From contig CAYPQF010000014.1 in NCBI GenBank assembly GCA_964412815.1, forward strand, positions 1-64,000: a stretch of 64,000 nucleotides of DNA, in the 5' to 3' direction. The notes under the pieces were generated by a model. The model was given only the letters and a program-made list of their open reading frames with translations. It made no database searches and had not been told where the DNA came from. This DNA comes from JAOAFZ01 sp964412815 (GTDB lineage Bacteria > Patescibacteriota > Microgenomatia > UBA1406 > GWC2-37-13). How positions within the stretch are numbered: position 1 is the stretch's first letter; the number at the start of each line of letters is the position of its first letter. Positions 51,349 through 59,752 of the stretch are shown here, in pieces. The translations under genes and the position numbers were made by a program.

Positions 51349-52383
51349 ATGTCCGAGACAAAAGGTGATACGCTATTGACCTTCGGGAGGATGGTGGCGG
51401 TGATCGTGCTCAAGCTTGTGTGCTGGATTCCGAGAATTCTGGGTATCTTCGCGGGGTTGTTGGTTGATGAGTGGTACACGCCGCTGGTTTGGTTGATGTC
51501 CGAAACCTTCTATATCAATCTGGTACTGGGAACGGAGGTGGTGCTGTCCCGGTTTACTCGGCGACCTTCGAAAACAGAGGACGAGCTTGCTCGAAAGCTC
51601 TGGAAGGACTTGCTGAGTAATCCTCATGCTACGATGATCCCGTTTGCGCTTAACCCGCGCTATAGCTGCAAGAGAGTGCAGGAATGGATTGCACGACATC
51701 TACCGGCAGTAGTAAAAGACCGGTATAAGCTGATTATGTATCCGGTAAGCTGGAATATCCTGCCTATGCTCATGACAGGCGGGTACCGGTTTGGGGTAAT
51801 GACACGGGTTATTGAGCTCGAGACTCTAAAAGGGATCATCTTTGATGTCGCTGTCCCGATCGTAGCAGTTCTTGCTTATCTCGGGCCACAACAGGAGATA
51901 CCCTGGAGTTTCTGGACGGGAATGCAGGAGCGGTTTCCACAGCCGTGGATCATTCTTTCCGCCGCTGCATGTTCGTTAGCTATTGGCATAGTCATGCATC
52001 GCATAGCCGGTAGAGAGGCTGTTCCGATCCACTTTACCTTCGATAACGTGGTGCGAAGCGGTCTGTATGGCCCGGCGCTGGAGGAGGTTCTGTTCGGGTG
52101 GGTGATGGCTGTATTCTTCACCCTGGTAGGGATCCACCTCGGCTTGCCGCTATGGATCGCAGTGGGTGCCGGATCAGTTGCTACGCTGCCGTACTTTATC
52201 CTCGGTCACGACATCGACAGATGGGATGCAGTGCTCATATTTGCAGTACACAGGCTTGTGTTTACTGCAACGCTGGTGCTGTTCGGTTTCGTACCTGCGG
52301 TCGCTGCACATGGAGTGAACAACGTGTATATCTCGGTCATCAACGCGATAGCGGCGCGCAGGCAGAGTAAGACTCAGGCGTAG
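51349..52383 (+). CDS. CPBP-type intramembrane protease-like protein
   Basis: 344 residues with about seven helices. The three CPBP (CAAX protease/bacteriocin-processing) sites can be recognised in divergent form: EE in GPALEEVLFGW (about residue 244), histidine in PYFILGHDI (about 284) and HxxxN in AAHGVNNVYIS (about 324). In this family the glutamates and histidines carry metal-dependent peptide cleavage in the membrane. The N-terminal half has two helices and a cytoplasmic loop of unknown role. Composition is GC-richer than the host and it uses an SD, so it may be acquired. A hairpin terminator follows. Confidence 0.6.
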   Translation: MSETKGDTLLTFGRMVAVIVLKLVCWIPRILGIFAGLLVDEWYTPLVWLMSETFYINLVLGTEVVLSRFTRRPSKTEDELARKLWKDLLSNPHATMIPFALNPRYSCKRVQEWIARHLPAVVKDRYKLIMYPVSWNILPMLMTGGYRFGVMTRVIELETLKGIIFDVAVPIVAVLAYLGPQQEIPWSFWTGMQERFPQPWIILSAAACSLAIGIVMHRIAGREAVPIHFTFDNVVRSGLYGPALEEVLFGWVMAVFFTLVGIHLGLPLWIAVGAGSVATLPYFILGHDIDRWDAVLIFAVHRLVFTATLVLFGFVPAVAAHGVNNVYISVINAIAARRQSKTQA

Positions 52384-52443
52384 TAGTATCGATCCGCAGC
52401 AATACAGAGAACGCATTGCACTGAATAGTAAGGAGACTCAAAC

Positions 52444-52471
52444 GAGAGGAGCATCAAGCCATGCTCCTCTC
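52444..52471 (+). terminator. Perfect hairpin after the CPBP-type gene
   Basis: GAGAGGAGCAT / ATGCTCCTCTC, 11-bp stem with a 6-nt loop, followed by TATCATAAAAAC. No T-tract of good quality. Confidence 0.55.
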
Positions 52472-52577
52472 TATCATAAAAACACTCTTCAGGCGTTATC
52501 GCATGGGTTGGGTCACTATTCGGGAAGTAACTGGTGGCATGATATACTAAGGCTATCGTTATAAGTAAAGATAGCTG

Positions 52578-53129
52578 ATGAGATATATTGCATTACTTCG
52601 CGGCATAAATGTCGGTGGAAATAACTCAGTCTCCATGAAAAAGTTGAAGGCTTTGCTCGAAGAGAACGAATGTTCCAATGTAATAACCTATATTAATAGT
52701 GGAAATGTGATTTTTTCGGCTGAAGAACAGAATTCTATAAAACTTCGTGAACACCTCGAACATCTTCTCGAAAATCGGTTTAAACTACCCCTTAAAATCG
52801 TCCTTAGAACCCTATCTGAAATGAAGGCTGTATTATCTCACATTCCTAAACAGTGGAAAAAAGATGCTGATATACGCTGTTATGTAGCATTTGTGCGTGA
52901 ACCGGTAACGGTAGAAGAAGTGGTAGCCGAAATGAGACCAAAAGAAGATATTGACTGGGTAGATGCCGGTCCTCATGTGGTCTATATGACTACACGTACA
53001 TCCGGTCTGACAAAAAGCGGCTTTACCAAAATTGCGTCATCAAAAATATATAAAGAAGTTACCATTCGTAATCTCAATACTCTTCGAAAAGTCGTAGATT
53101 TGATGCAACGCGCGTCTGACAGCACATAG
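52578..53129 (+). CDS. DUF1697 family protein
   Basis: 183 residues. MRYIALLRGINVGGNNSVSM at the start, VITYINSGNVIFSAEE and the late GLTKSGFTKIASSKIYKEVTIRNLNTLRKVVDLM are the family landmarks. Function of DUF1697 is not established; members are compact cytoplasmic alpha/beta proteins. It stands alone between the CPBP-type and unknown genes, with host composition. Confidence 0.9.
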   Translation: MRYIALLRGINVGGNNSVSMKKLKALLEENECSNVITYINSGNVIFSAEEQNSIKLREHLEHLLENRFKLPLKIVLRTLSEMKAVLSHIPKQWKKDADIRCYVAFVREPVTVEEVVAEMRPKEDIDWVDAGPHVVYMTTRTSGLTKSGFTKIASSKIYKEVTIRNLNTLRKVVDLMQRASDST

Positions 53130-53227
53130 TGTTCCTAAACCGCATATAAGGTTTTGTTTCATCTCTTCTCCGTATACTCAATCGAATTAATCTACGTGCA
53201 TGCTATACATAGAGCTAACAAATTTGA

Positions 53228-53241
53228 TAAAATCTTTACAT
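53228..53241 (+). promoter_or_regulatory. -10 box 8 nt before ATG
   Basis: TAAAAT 53228-53233, 8 nt, ATG 53242. It decides for 53242 over the in-frame ATG at 53200, which would place the box inside the coding region. Confidence 0.4.
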
Positions 53242-54108
53242 ATGGCTGAAAAGTCTCAGGCTATTGAACAAGGGCAACCACCGATAGATCTCTCATCGCT
53301 ACCCGATGCAACACCCTTACCACTAGATTCTGATGTTCAGCCGCTTAATGAAAAAGATCAGCAATATGTGGAGAATACCAGAATGCATCTTGATTCAGCG
53401 TTTCGATCACTCCTTGCGAGTAGAGCGGAGCTCCAACAACTCACTCCTGAACAAAAAGCTCACCTTAGATTAGCCCTGGAAGCTACCTTTACCAATATGA
53501 GCCAAACTCCCGATTATAAACATAATTTTGAGCTTGCATGGGCTCTCAATCAATCAATTCCGTATCCGGGGAGTAGTGAGCAGAAGGGGAGCGTTCTGTA
53601 TACCTTTCCCTTTTATCAGCATCGGGAGCAATACCGTAATGCGATTGAGGCGGTTTATCAAAAATTCCAGCATGAAGGTAGGTTTGACCGGGAAAGCTTT
53701 GTTGCATGGGCCAGTATGGAAGCGTTGCGACTTTCAAGTGGCGAGGAGGGAAGAGGGCGGCTTGAGGGATTTAGTAACTTTATCTATCTAATGAGTAAAA
53801 TTGGGTTTTTAGGATTGCAGAAAGGAAACATCATCTCACATAAGGTACAGACATTGATGGGGATATGGGATCTACGGGTAGCCCGTGATCAATCACTTCC
53901 GCAGGAGATGCATGACTTGATTGTACCGATTGAAGAAGCTATTACAAAAGTGGTAGATCAGCGCTTTGGTGTGGTAGAGGGCTCTCCATACCGACATACC
54001 GGTAAACCTGAAGCACCACCACCAACAATGGTCATCTCAGCAGCTGATTTACAGGAATTTGTTGATGAGATGGTGTATCGGTACAAACCTCCACAAACAT
54101 TAAATTAA
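53242..54108 (+). CDS. Cytoplasmic protein of unknown function
   Basis: 288 residues, mainly helical, no signal or membrane segment. The N-terminal 35 residues are Pro/Gln-rich and likely disordered. Helical stretches include QQYVENTRMHLDSAFRSLLASRAELQQL and FVAWASMEALRLSSGEEGRGRLEGF. I do not recognise a family. It ends 8 nt before the hairpin that serves the opposite gene. Confidence 0.6.
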   Translation: MAEKSQAIEQGQPPIDLSSLPDATPLPLDSDVQPLNEKDQQYVENTRMHLDSAFRSLLASRAELQQLTPEQKAHLRLALEATFTNMSQTPDYKHNFELAWALNQSIPYPGSSEQKGSVLYTFPFYQHREQYRNAIEAVYQKFQHEGRFDRESFVAWASMEALRLSSGEEGRGRLEGFSNFIYLMSKIGFLGLQKGNIISHKVQTLMGIWDLRVARDQSLPQEMHDLIVPIEEAITKVVDQRFGVVEGSPYRHTGKPEAPPPTMVISAADLQEFVDEMVYRYKPPQTLN

Positions 54109-54115
54109 GTTGCGA

Positions 54116-54137
54116 CAGGTGGAGTGAACTCCACCTG
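54116..54137 (-). terminator. Perfect hairpin terminating the GC-rich secreted-protein gene
   Basis: CAGGTGGAG / CTCCACCTG with a 4-nt loop; on the minus strand it is followed by TCGCAACTTAATTTA. It is about 100 nt after the stop codon of the minus-strand gene. Confidence 0.55.
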
Positions 54138-54238
54138 CCGCTTCGCACCCATGTGAGTCAGGTCACAACGAGGCAGTGTTGCCCCGACCCGTGGGCTCCG
54201 TCAGTGCGTTCTGCATCTCTGGGCTGATCCGCTAGCTT

Positions 54239-56104
54239 CTAGCCTCCGAACACCACAGGCGCCCAAATACACGCCGGCCCGGTGAACACGTGGGTCCACT
54301 GCGTCTGGCCGACGAGCAGATAGTTACCGGCGTTCGGCTTCAGGCTGGCGGTGACCGTGGCGCTGCCGCCGATGCGGATGTCCCCAGTCACGCTGTAGTT
54401 GATCAGGTTGCTGGTGGGGAGGCTCACCTTGGGTGCCACAGAGCACCTGGTCGTGTTGGTGAAAACAGGCGCCGCCGCCGTGATCTGCGTGGGCGGCTGC
54501 GGGCACTCCTCATACTGGCCCAGGTCGTAGACCCAGGGCCCGTCGTAGTTCTCCAGGATGTAGCCGGGCAGCGCCTCGACGGTCACGGTCACGATGCCTG
54601 TCTGAGCCATCGGGGGCACCGCGGTGTACGTGGCGCCCTCGATCTGTGGCAGCTGCACGCTGCCATAGGTGCCGCAGCCGTTGATCGGCGTCACGATGGG
54701 CTGCACGACCTGCACCGGGATGAGCGGGCAGTCGACGTACTGGCCGAGGTTGACGGTCCAGGGCCCGGCGTAGTTGATCAGCTCAAAGCCCGGCTGGGCC
54801 TCGGCCGTCACCACCACCACACCCTCTTTCGCGTTCTCCGGCGAGGCCGTGTAGCTCACGCCGGTGGTCGTCGGCAGCTGGATGCTGCCATAGGTGCCGC
54901 AGGCCGTGATCGGGTTGACGATGGGGGGCTGCGGCTCCACCTGCTCGAGGCCGAAGGTATACTCGACGCAGCCGGCGGTGATGCTCTCCAGGATGCCGTC
55001 GCCCAGGACGCCGCTGCCGAGGCTGAAGCCGACCTGCTTGACGCGGGCCTCGGGGTAGACCTCCAAGATGTCGTTCAGGGTGCCGAAGAAGGGGTAGCCC
55101 ATGCCGCCCGTGCCGACGCCGATGTTCTTGCTCGACCACCAGTTCCCGTCGCCGTAGGCCCAGGGCTCGTAGACGAGCGTGGCGTCCCAGTTGGCGTCGC
55201 CGGTGTAGTCGATGCGCAGCTGGCCGCCCGGCCGCCCGCCGGAGGTCGGGATGTACTCGATCGCGAACTGCCCGGTGGCGTAGAGCGGGAGGTCGACGGA
55301 CACATAGCCGGCCACCTTGTCGGTGCTGGCGATGCCGTCGGTCCAGATGCGCAGGCCGGCCGACTGATACTCGTAGTGGCCGGTCGCGCGGGTCTCGGTG
55401 TAGACGAAGCCCTGCTCGTTGATCGGGGTGACGCGGACGGTGCTGACCTCGGCGCAGCCGGTGATGACCGGCGGCGGGTTGAGGTCGAAGATGAGCGTGG
55501 TGCATGACGTGGTCGTGATGAACTGGATCGAATGGATGACCCAGTCGCCCTGGACGCCGCTGCCCAGGCTGAAACCGTAGGCCATGGCGCGGGCGTTGGG
55601 GTTGGCGGCGCTGATCTGGGCCAGGGTTCCGAAGGTCGGGTACCCCATGCCGCTGCTGATCCCCATCGGGGTGTTGCTCCACCAGTTGCCGTTGCCGTAG
55701 GCCCACGGCTCGTAGACGGCGATGCCGTTGGGCGTGCCGTCTCCATCGAGGTCGATCACCAGCTGTCCGGCCGGGCGGATAGTCCCGCTGGTGGCCGTCT
55801 GGGTCAGCTCGACCCCGACGACCTCGCTCAGCGCGACGTCCACGGCCTTGTAGCCGGCGACTTTGCTCAGCGAACTCGAGTCCTCGGTCCAGACCCGCAG
55901 GCCCGTCTCGAGAAGCTCGTAGTGACCCTTGCTCCGGGTCTGGCTGAAGTCAAAGCTTTGAAGCGAACCGGCATCCACATAGGTCTTGACGCAGGCGACC
56001 TGCGCCTCGACCGGCCTCCCCAGGTTGAGCAGGGGCAGGACGGCCAGCAGGAGCAGCGCCAGTGCGCGCAAGCCCCGCGAAACGCGATGTGTGTTGGTGT
56101 TCAT
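54239..56104 (-). CDS. GC-rich secreted protein with tandem repeat domains
   Basis: 621 residues from ATG 56104, chosen because GAGGA lies 5-6 nt upstream and a signal peptide follows (RALALLLLAVLPLLNLGRPVEA). Two copies of a domain of about 165 residues share GHYE...TGLRVWT, KVAGY, VYEPWAYGNGNWW and GFSLGSGV. Then come two repeats of about 64 residues (CGTYGSIQLP...GPWTVNLGQYVDC; CGTYGSVQLP...GPWVYDLGQYEEC) and a partial third. No anchor is visible at the C-terminus. Codons are strongly GC-ending, in sharp contrast to neighbours. Probably an extracellular binding protein; family unknown. Long antisense open frames here are by-products of its GC content. Confidence 0.7.
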   Translation of the reverse strand: MNTNTHRVSRGLRALALLLLAVLPLLNLGRPVEAQVACVKTYVDAGSLQSFDFSQTRSKGHYELLETGLRVWTEDSSSLSKVAGYKAVDVALSEVVGVELTQTATSGTIRPAGQLVIDLDGDGTPNGIAVYEPWAYGNGNWWSNTPMGISSGMGYPTFGTLAQISAANPNARAMAYGFSLGSGVQGDWVIHSIQFITTTSCTTLIFDLNPPPVITGCAEVSTVRVTPINEQGFVYTETRATGHYEYQSAGLRIWTDGIASTDKVAGYVSVDLPLYATGQFAIEYIPTSGGRPGGQLRIDYTGDANWDATLVYEPWAYGDGNWWSSKNIGVGTGGMGYPFFGTLNDILEVYPEARVKQVGFSLGSGVLGDGILESITAGCVEYTFGLEQVEPQPPIVNPITACGTYGSIQLPTTTGVSYTASPENAKEGVVVVTAEAQPGFELINYAGPWTVNLGQYVDCPLIPVQVVQPIVTPINGCGTYGSVQLPQIEGATYTAVPPMAQTGIVTVTVEALPGYILENYDGPWVYDLGQYEECPQPPTQITAAAPVFTNTTRCSVAPKVSLPTSNLINYSVTGDIRIGGSATVTASLKPNAGNYLLVGQTQWTHVFTGPACIWAPVVFGG

Positions 56105-56576
56105 GCTGTTCCTCACGATCGGTAGGTTACAGGTACGTACTCCGTCGCTATCCGAACGCTCACCTCTGCTGTCATCGTACCCCGACATCAGAGATACCCA
56201 ATGCTTCTGCAATAGGGTAGATAGCCTGCCTCTTCGATCCACCGTTGCCGCATGGATCATAGACGGATAGAGAAAGAACTGAGTAAAAGTAACTCAGCTG
56301 TATCACTGTTTTCCTTATCTATCCGTCTGAAGCAGACTATCATTGTGACCTTTATCACATGTAAAAGTGCGAACATCTATTATACATGATTTATCTTTCT
56401 ATATCAATCTATATCAGTAGTGGTAGAACCAGTTACTGCCGAAATTTAGATCCGGTAAGATAAAATGTTGATCTCTGTCTGCTTCTTCTACTTATTACAA
56501 AGTATTCAAGCTTCTCTTCATAAATCTATACCAAGGCGTAGTAAGATGACACCAGTAGTTATTAATTTTTACCTCT
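56105..56576. other. Intergenic transition region without a gene
   Basis: Upstream of the GC-rich secreted gene the sequence turns from GC-rich to AT-rich near 56,200. An inverted repeat CTGAGT/ACTCAG at about 56279-56297 could end a transcript. I see no convincing -10 box for the GC-rich gene, only a TATCTC near 56,190 on the minus strand. Confidence 0.35.
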
Positions 56577-57194
56577 ATGAAAGAATCTCACTACACAGAA
56601 GAAGGTCAGGCAACAAACACCATCATGATTGCGGTGGGCATTGTTCTGATAGCTGCAATAGTAATTTGGGTATTATCTCAGCGTAATACCACCGTGAATA
56701 TCAATGACGCCGCCCAGGGTGGTTCTCCGACCATCACTACAACTGCCGGACAGGGTGGAGGTACCGTAATGATGGATGGAGATGGCGAGTTTACGATCAT
56801 GGAACTGATGGACAATCCCGATCAGTATTACGGACAGTCGGTAACGGTCGAAGGAGAAGTCGATAGTGTTGAGTCTGATCAGGCATTTGTGCTGGATCAG
56901 CAGGGTGCAGTGATGGGAGATGAAGTACTGGTTTTGTATTCCACTCCAATCTCGTTTTCTGAGGAAGACCGGGTACAGGTACGTGGTACGGTACAGCGTC
57001 TTTCCGAAGTTGATGCCATGTACTCAGAGGGGATGACAGAAGCGATGCGCAATGAGTACGCGGATAAACCGGTACTGGTCGCGACAACTGTTACGCTAAT
57101 GAGCGGCATGTCTGGAACACCTGCTGATCAGGAAGGGATGAGGGGAGAAGAGTCTGATATGACCACGACATCCTCCCCAACGATGTCTCCATAA
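56577..57194 (+). CDS. Membrane-anchored OB-fold-like exported protein
   Basis: 205 residues. One membrane helix (NTIMIAVGIVLIAAIVIWVL, about residues 14-33), a Gly/Thr-rich linker, then FTIMELMDNPDQYYGQSVTVEGEVDSVESDQAFVL, which resembles an OB-fold of the kind found in small exported proteins, with RVQVRGTVQRLS as a later strand. The C-terminus is Met/Gly/Ser-rich and disordered. Ligand unknown. Host-type composition. Confidence 0.55.
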   Translation: MKESHYTEEGQATNTIMIAVGIVLIAAIVIWVLSQRNTTVNINDAAQGGSPTITTTAGQGGGTVMMDGDGEFTIMELMDNPDQYYGQSVTVEGEVDSVESDQAFVLDQQGAVMGDEVLVLYSTPISFSEEDRVQVRGTVQRLSEVDAMYSEGMTEAMRNEYADKPVLVATTVTLMSGMSGTPADQEGMRGEESDMTTTSSPTMSP

Positions 57195-57211
57195 CTATGT
57201 TACAACACCGG

Positions 57212-57233
57212 TAACGGGGGATCATCCCCGTTA
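57212..57233. terminator. Convergent-gene hairpin terminator
   Basis: TAACGGGG / CCCCGTTA, 8-bp stem, 6-nt loop. It overlaps the stop codon of the methyltransferase gene on the minus strand and follows the OB-fold gene by 18 nt on the plus strand. Confidence 0.6.
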
Positions 57234-58100
57234 TCGGGACCAGCGAGCAAAAATACCCGTAGAAAGTAATCTTCCGTTCGTTGATGACTCTTGTAATGCT
57301 AATTCTCCCGTCTCAATCTTTCCGCCCATATCCTTGGTCATATCTGCAAGAACGTTTTCAAGCATTAATGCGGAGGCAGAGACAGCATAGGCGTTCACGA
57401 TAATAAAGAGCGGCTGTGGGGTGAGAACCTGTCGAACCAGCTCAAGAAGGTGAGGAAAGTGTTGTAGAAAGTTCCATTTTTCTCCATTAGGGCCGTGTCC
57501 GTAGACCGGCGGATCCATGATTATTCCATCGTAGCGGACACCTCGTCGAATCTCCCGCTGGATAAACTTTACTGCATCATCCAGAATCCACCGGATGGGT
57601 GCTTTTGCGAGACCGGAAAGCTCCTGGTTTTCCCGGGCCCAGCCAATGGTAGGTTTTGATGCATCCAGATGGGTAACTTTTGAACCGGTAGCAGCTGCAA
57701 CCAAAGAAGCTATTCCTGTATACGCAAAGAGATTGAGCACATTGGTTTCGCGTTCTACCGAAATCAGTTTTGAGCGCATCCAGTCCCACTGGAGAATCTG
57801 TTCCGGGAAGACACCGGTATGTTTAAAGGGAGCCAGTTTTGCCCAGAACGTCAGATCTTTATACCGCATCTTCCAGCGATCGGGAACCCGGTTCAGGTTA
57901 AACCAGCGTTCTTTCCCATCGTTGCCCCGTTCAAATACGGCATCTGCTTTTTTCCATGCCTGTTCGGGGAGGCGTGCGTTCCAGATGGCTTGAGGATCAG
58001 GTCGTTGTACGATATACTTCCCGAACCGCTCTAATCGATATCCATAACCGGAGTCGATCAGTTCGTAATCGGCCCATCCGGTTGTTTGTAAGATCTGCAT
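57231..58100 (-). CDS. SAM-dependent methyltransferase (RlmI-like)
   Basis: 289 residues. The N-terminal part (DYELIDSGYGYRLERFGKYIVQRPDPQAIW) and then class I methyltransferase motifs: VLNLFAYTGIASLVAAATGSKVTHLDASKP (SAM site) and YDGIIMDPPVYGHGPNGEKW (DPPxY). This order is found in RlmI/RlmK-type rRNA or related nucleic-acid methyltransferases. The PUA domain of RlmI is not evident. TATAAT ends 6 nt before the ATG at 58100. Confidence 0.8.
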   Translation of the reverse strand: MQILQTTGWADYELIDSGYGYRLERFGKYIVQRPDPQAIWNARLPEQAWKKADAVFERGNDGKERWFNLNRVPDRWKMRYKDLTFWAKLAPFKHTGVFPEQILQWDWMRSKLISVERETNVLNLFAYTGIASLVAAATGSKVTHLDASKPTIGWARENQELSGLAKAPIRWILDDAVKFIQREIRRGVRYDGIIMDPPVYGHGPNGEKWNFLQHFPHLLELVRQVLTPQPLFIIVNAYAVSASALMLENVLADMTKDMGGKIETGELALQESSTNGRLLSTGIFARWSR

Positions 58101-58112
58101 GATCAGATTATA
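58101..58112 (-). promoter_or_regulatory. -10 box 6 nt before the methyltransferase ATG
   Basis: TATAAT (58112-58107, minus strand), 6 nt, ATG 58100. Leaderless arrangement. Confidence 0.6.
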
Positions 58113-58193
58113 GCAGACTGATATAGTTTATTACCGTTATTTGCGCTCTCATCACGTCACCCAGGTTGGAGTGATATCATTAAGATACTATCT

Positions 58194-58712
58194 ATGAGTA
58201 AGCTGGTTACTCCTTCAACGGAGTTTAAAGAATCGTTTTTGAGTGCGTTGGTGGAGTATCATGCTGAAGGGTTATATCCCGAGTTGGATGCAGATACCCT
58301 GGCACGGGATTTTGATGGATATATCAACCAGCTTGCGCACAAAGCACGGGGAGAGGGATTGCCTGATAACCGGGTTCAATCCAGTACCTTCTGGTTGATT
58401 GATCAGAATCAATACGTTGGACACCTATCAATTAGACACGCTCTGAATGACTACTTATTACACTTTGGCGGACATATCGGGTATGACATCAGACCATCCA
58501 TGCGAACGCGCGGGTATGGATCGCAAATTCTGGCGCTGGCTATCCCCGAAGCACAAAAAATCGGCCTCGCCCGTGCACTTATCACCTGTAAAACAGACAA
58601 TACTGCATCACAAAAAATTATTGAAAAAAATGGAGGAGTGCTGGAAGATATCCGGCATAATAAGCAAAAAGACTGTTACTACCGTCGATACTGGATCGAT
58701 CTCTCCCGTTAA
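58194..58712 (+). CDS. GNAT family N-acetyltransferase
   Basis: 172 residues. The acetyl-CoA motif A is seen in HIGYDIRPSMRTRGYGSQILALAIPEAQKIG (RxxGxG), followed by ALITCKTDNTASQKIIEKNGGVLED, a common N-terminal acetyltransferase ending. The substrate cannot be read from the sequence. It ends convergently with the next gene, overlapping by 4 nt. Confidence 0.9.
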   Translation: MSKLVTPSTEFKESFLSALVEYHAEGLYPELDADTLARDFDGYINQLAHKARGEGLPDNRVQSSTFWLIDQNQYVGHLSIRHALNDYLLHFGGHIGYDIRPSMRTRGYGSQILALAIPEAQKIGLARALITCKTDNTASQKIIEKNGGVLEDIRHNKQKDCYYRRYWIDLSR

Positions 58713-59734
58713 CGCATGAAGGCCGGATTTACGGTGGCAAGCATTTCCTGATCGTCTCCGAATGCACATGCCTGATCGATAAACTGAAGTTTACCCGCCT
58801 GCTTCATATAGACATTCATGGGATATGATCCATCCGGGTTCTTTGATTCAGCGCCCATCTGGAGCCAGACTCCGCCCTCTTGTAAATAGCAGGCAACTGC
58901 TTTCTGCCAGGCCTCCAATGGATAGGTATCGATCATATTATGGAGTACAAAGAACGTAGTAACGGTATCGAACTGGCCTTTATATCTTCGTTTTACCTCT
59001 CCCGTAAAGATATTCCCGACTTCGCGTTTGAAAACGTCAGGATGTGCGTTCCGATACTTGAAGGCCTGTTCGAGTCTATGATTATTGGGATAATACGGAG
59101 CACCGACAATCGTTGAACATGCCTCGGCCCAGGTGTCGTCCTGATCTTGCACGTCCATAACTACTACCTGATCCAGCATGAGAGGTTGGGGAGCTGATAA
59201 TCCATGTACCTGAGCGATGCCTGCCAGCTCGTTCTGTCCGAAGGTTGTGTATTGATAAGGGAAACCGGTACCGGATGCGCCACCAATATCCATAACCCGC
59301 AGTGGTCTTCCCTGCAGCAGAGGCATAAACGAAAGAGGCAAATATCTCGTAGGGCGGGAAACACTGGCAAACCTGGTTAACGATTCTCCAAATGTCTCTC
59401 TGGTAGCGGGATTCAGGATCATTTCTTCCATTACTGCCTGAATCTCTTCTTCGCGTCCACCCAGCGGGGGAACCTTCATGCCATTGAGCAGGGCAATATA
59501 TTGATATGCGTTAAAGGTATTTCGGGGAACCAGGCGTAATGCATCTTGCGCATCGATACCCCGTTCACTGAGAAGCAGCTCCAGGTGTTTCAAATTTCCG
59601 CGCGCAGCGGCGAAGTAATGCATGGTATCAAAATTTGCTTCCATGCGCTCTACGTCGATTTCCTCGGTAAATGCATGTTCGAGCAAGGAATAGATGATGC
59701 CATAGTTTCCCTTTCCGGAATCTCGTTCTGCCAT
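58709..59734 (-). CDS. SAM-dependent methyltransferase-like protein
   Basis: 341 residues. The motif RPLRVMDIGGASGTGFPYQ (about residue 142) is a SAM-binding loop, and FDTVTTFFVLHNMIDTYPLEAWQKAV is the late helix-strand pair of class I enzymes. The N-terminal 135 residues are helical and unassigned. TATAAT (59745-59740) ends 5 nt before the ATG. Substrate unknown. Confidence 0.6.
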   Translation of the reverse strand: MAERDSGKGNYGIIYSLLEHAFTEEIDVERMEANFDTMHYFAAARGNLKHLELLLSERGIDAQDALRLVPRNTFNAYQYIALLNGMKVPPLGGREEEIQAVMEEMILNPATRETFGESLTRFASVSRPTRYLPLSFMPLLQGRPLRVMDIGGASGTGFPYQYTTFGQNELAGIAQVHGLSAPQPLMLDQVVVMDVQDQDDTWAEACSTIVGAPYYPNNHRLEQAFKYRNAHPDVFKREVGNIFTGEVKRRYKGQFDTVTTFFVLHNMIDTYPLEAWQKAVACYLQEGGVWLQMGAESKNPDGSYPMNVYMKQAGKLQFIDQACAFGDDQEMLATVNPAFMR

Positions 59735-59745
59735 AGAGTATTATA
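59735..59745 (-). promoter_or_regulatory. -10 box 5 nt before ATG
   Basis: TATAAT on the minus strand (59745-59740), 5 nt, ATG 59734. Leaderless arrangement. Confidence 0.55.
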
Positions 59746-59752
59746 CTATAAG

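Noticed and set aside
54290..55507. A 405-codon open frame antisense to the secreted repeat protein, plus other long frames nearby
   Set aside because: High GC lowers stop-codon frequency in all frames. The translation is Arg/Ala/Gly/Val-rich without motifs, while the minus-strand frame has a signal peptide, SD and clear internal repeats.
1..56104. GC-rich islands as contamination or chimeric assembly
   Set aside because: Not excluded without reads, but several independent islands, each a complete gene with borders in intergenic DNA and host-like -10 boxes in front of some of them, are easier to explain as insertions.
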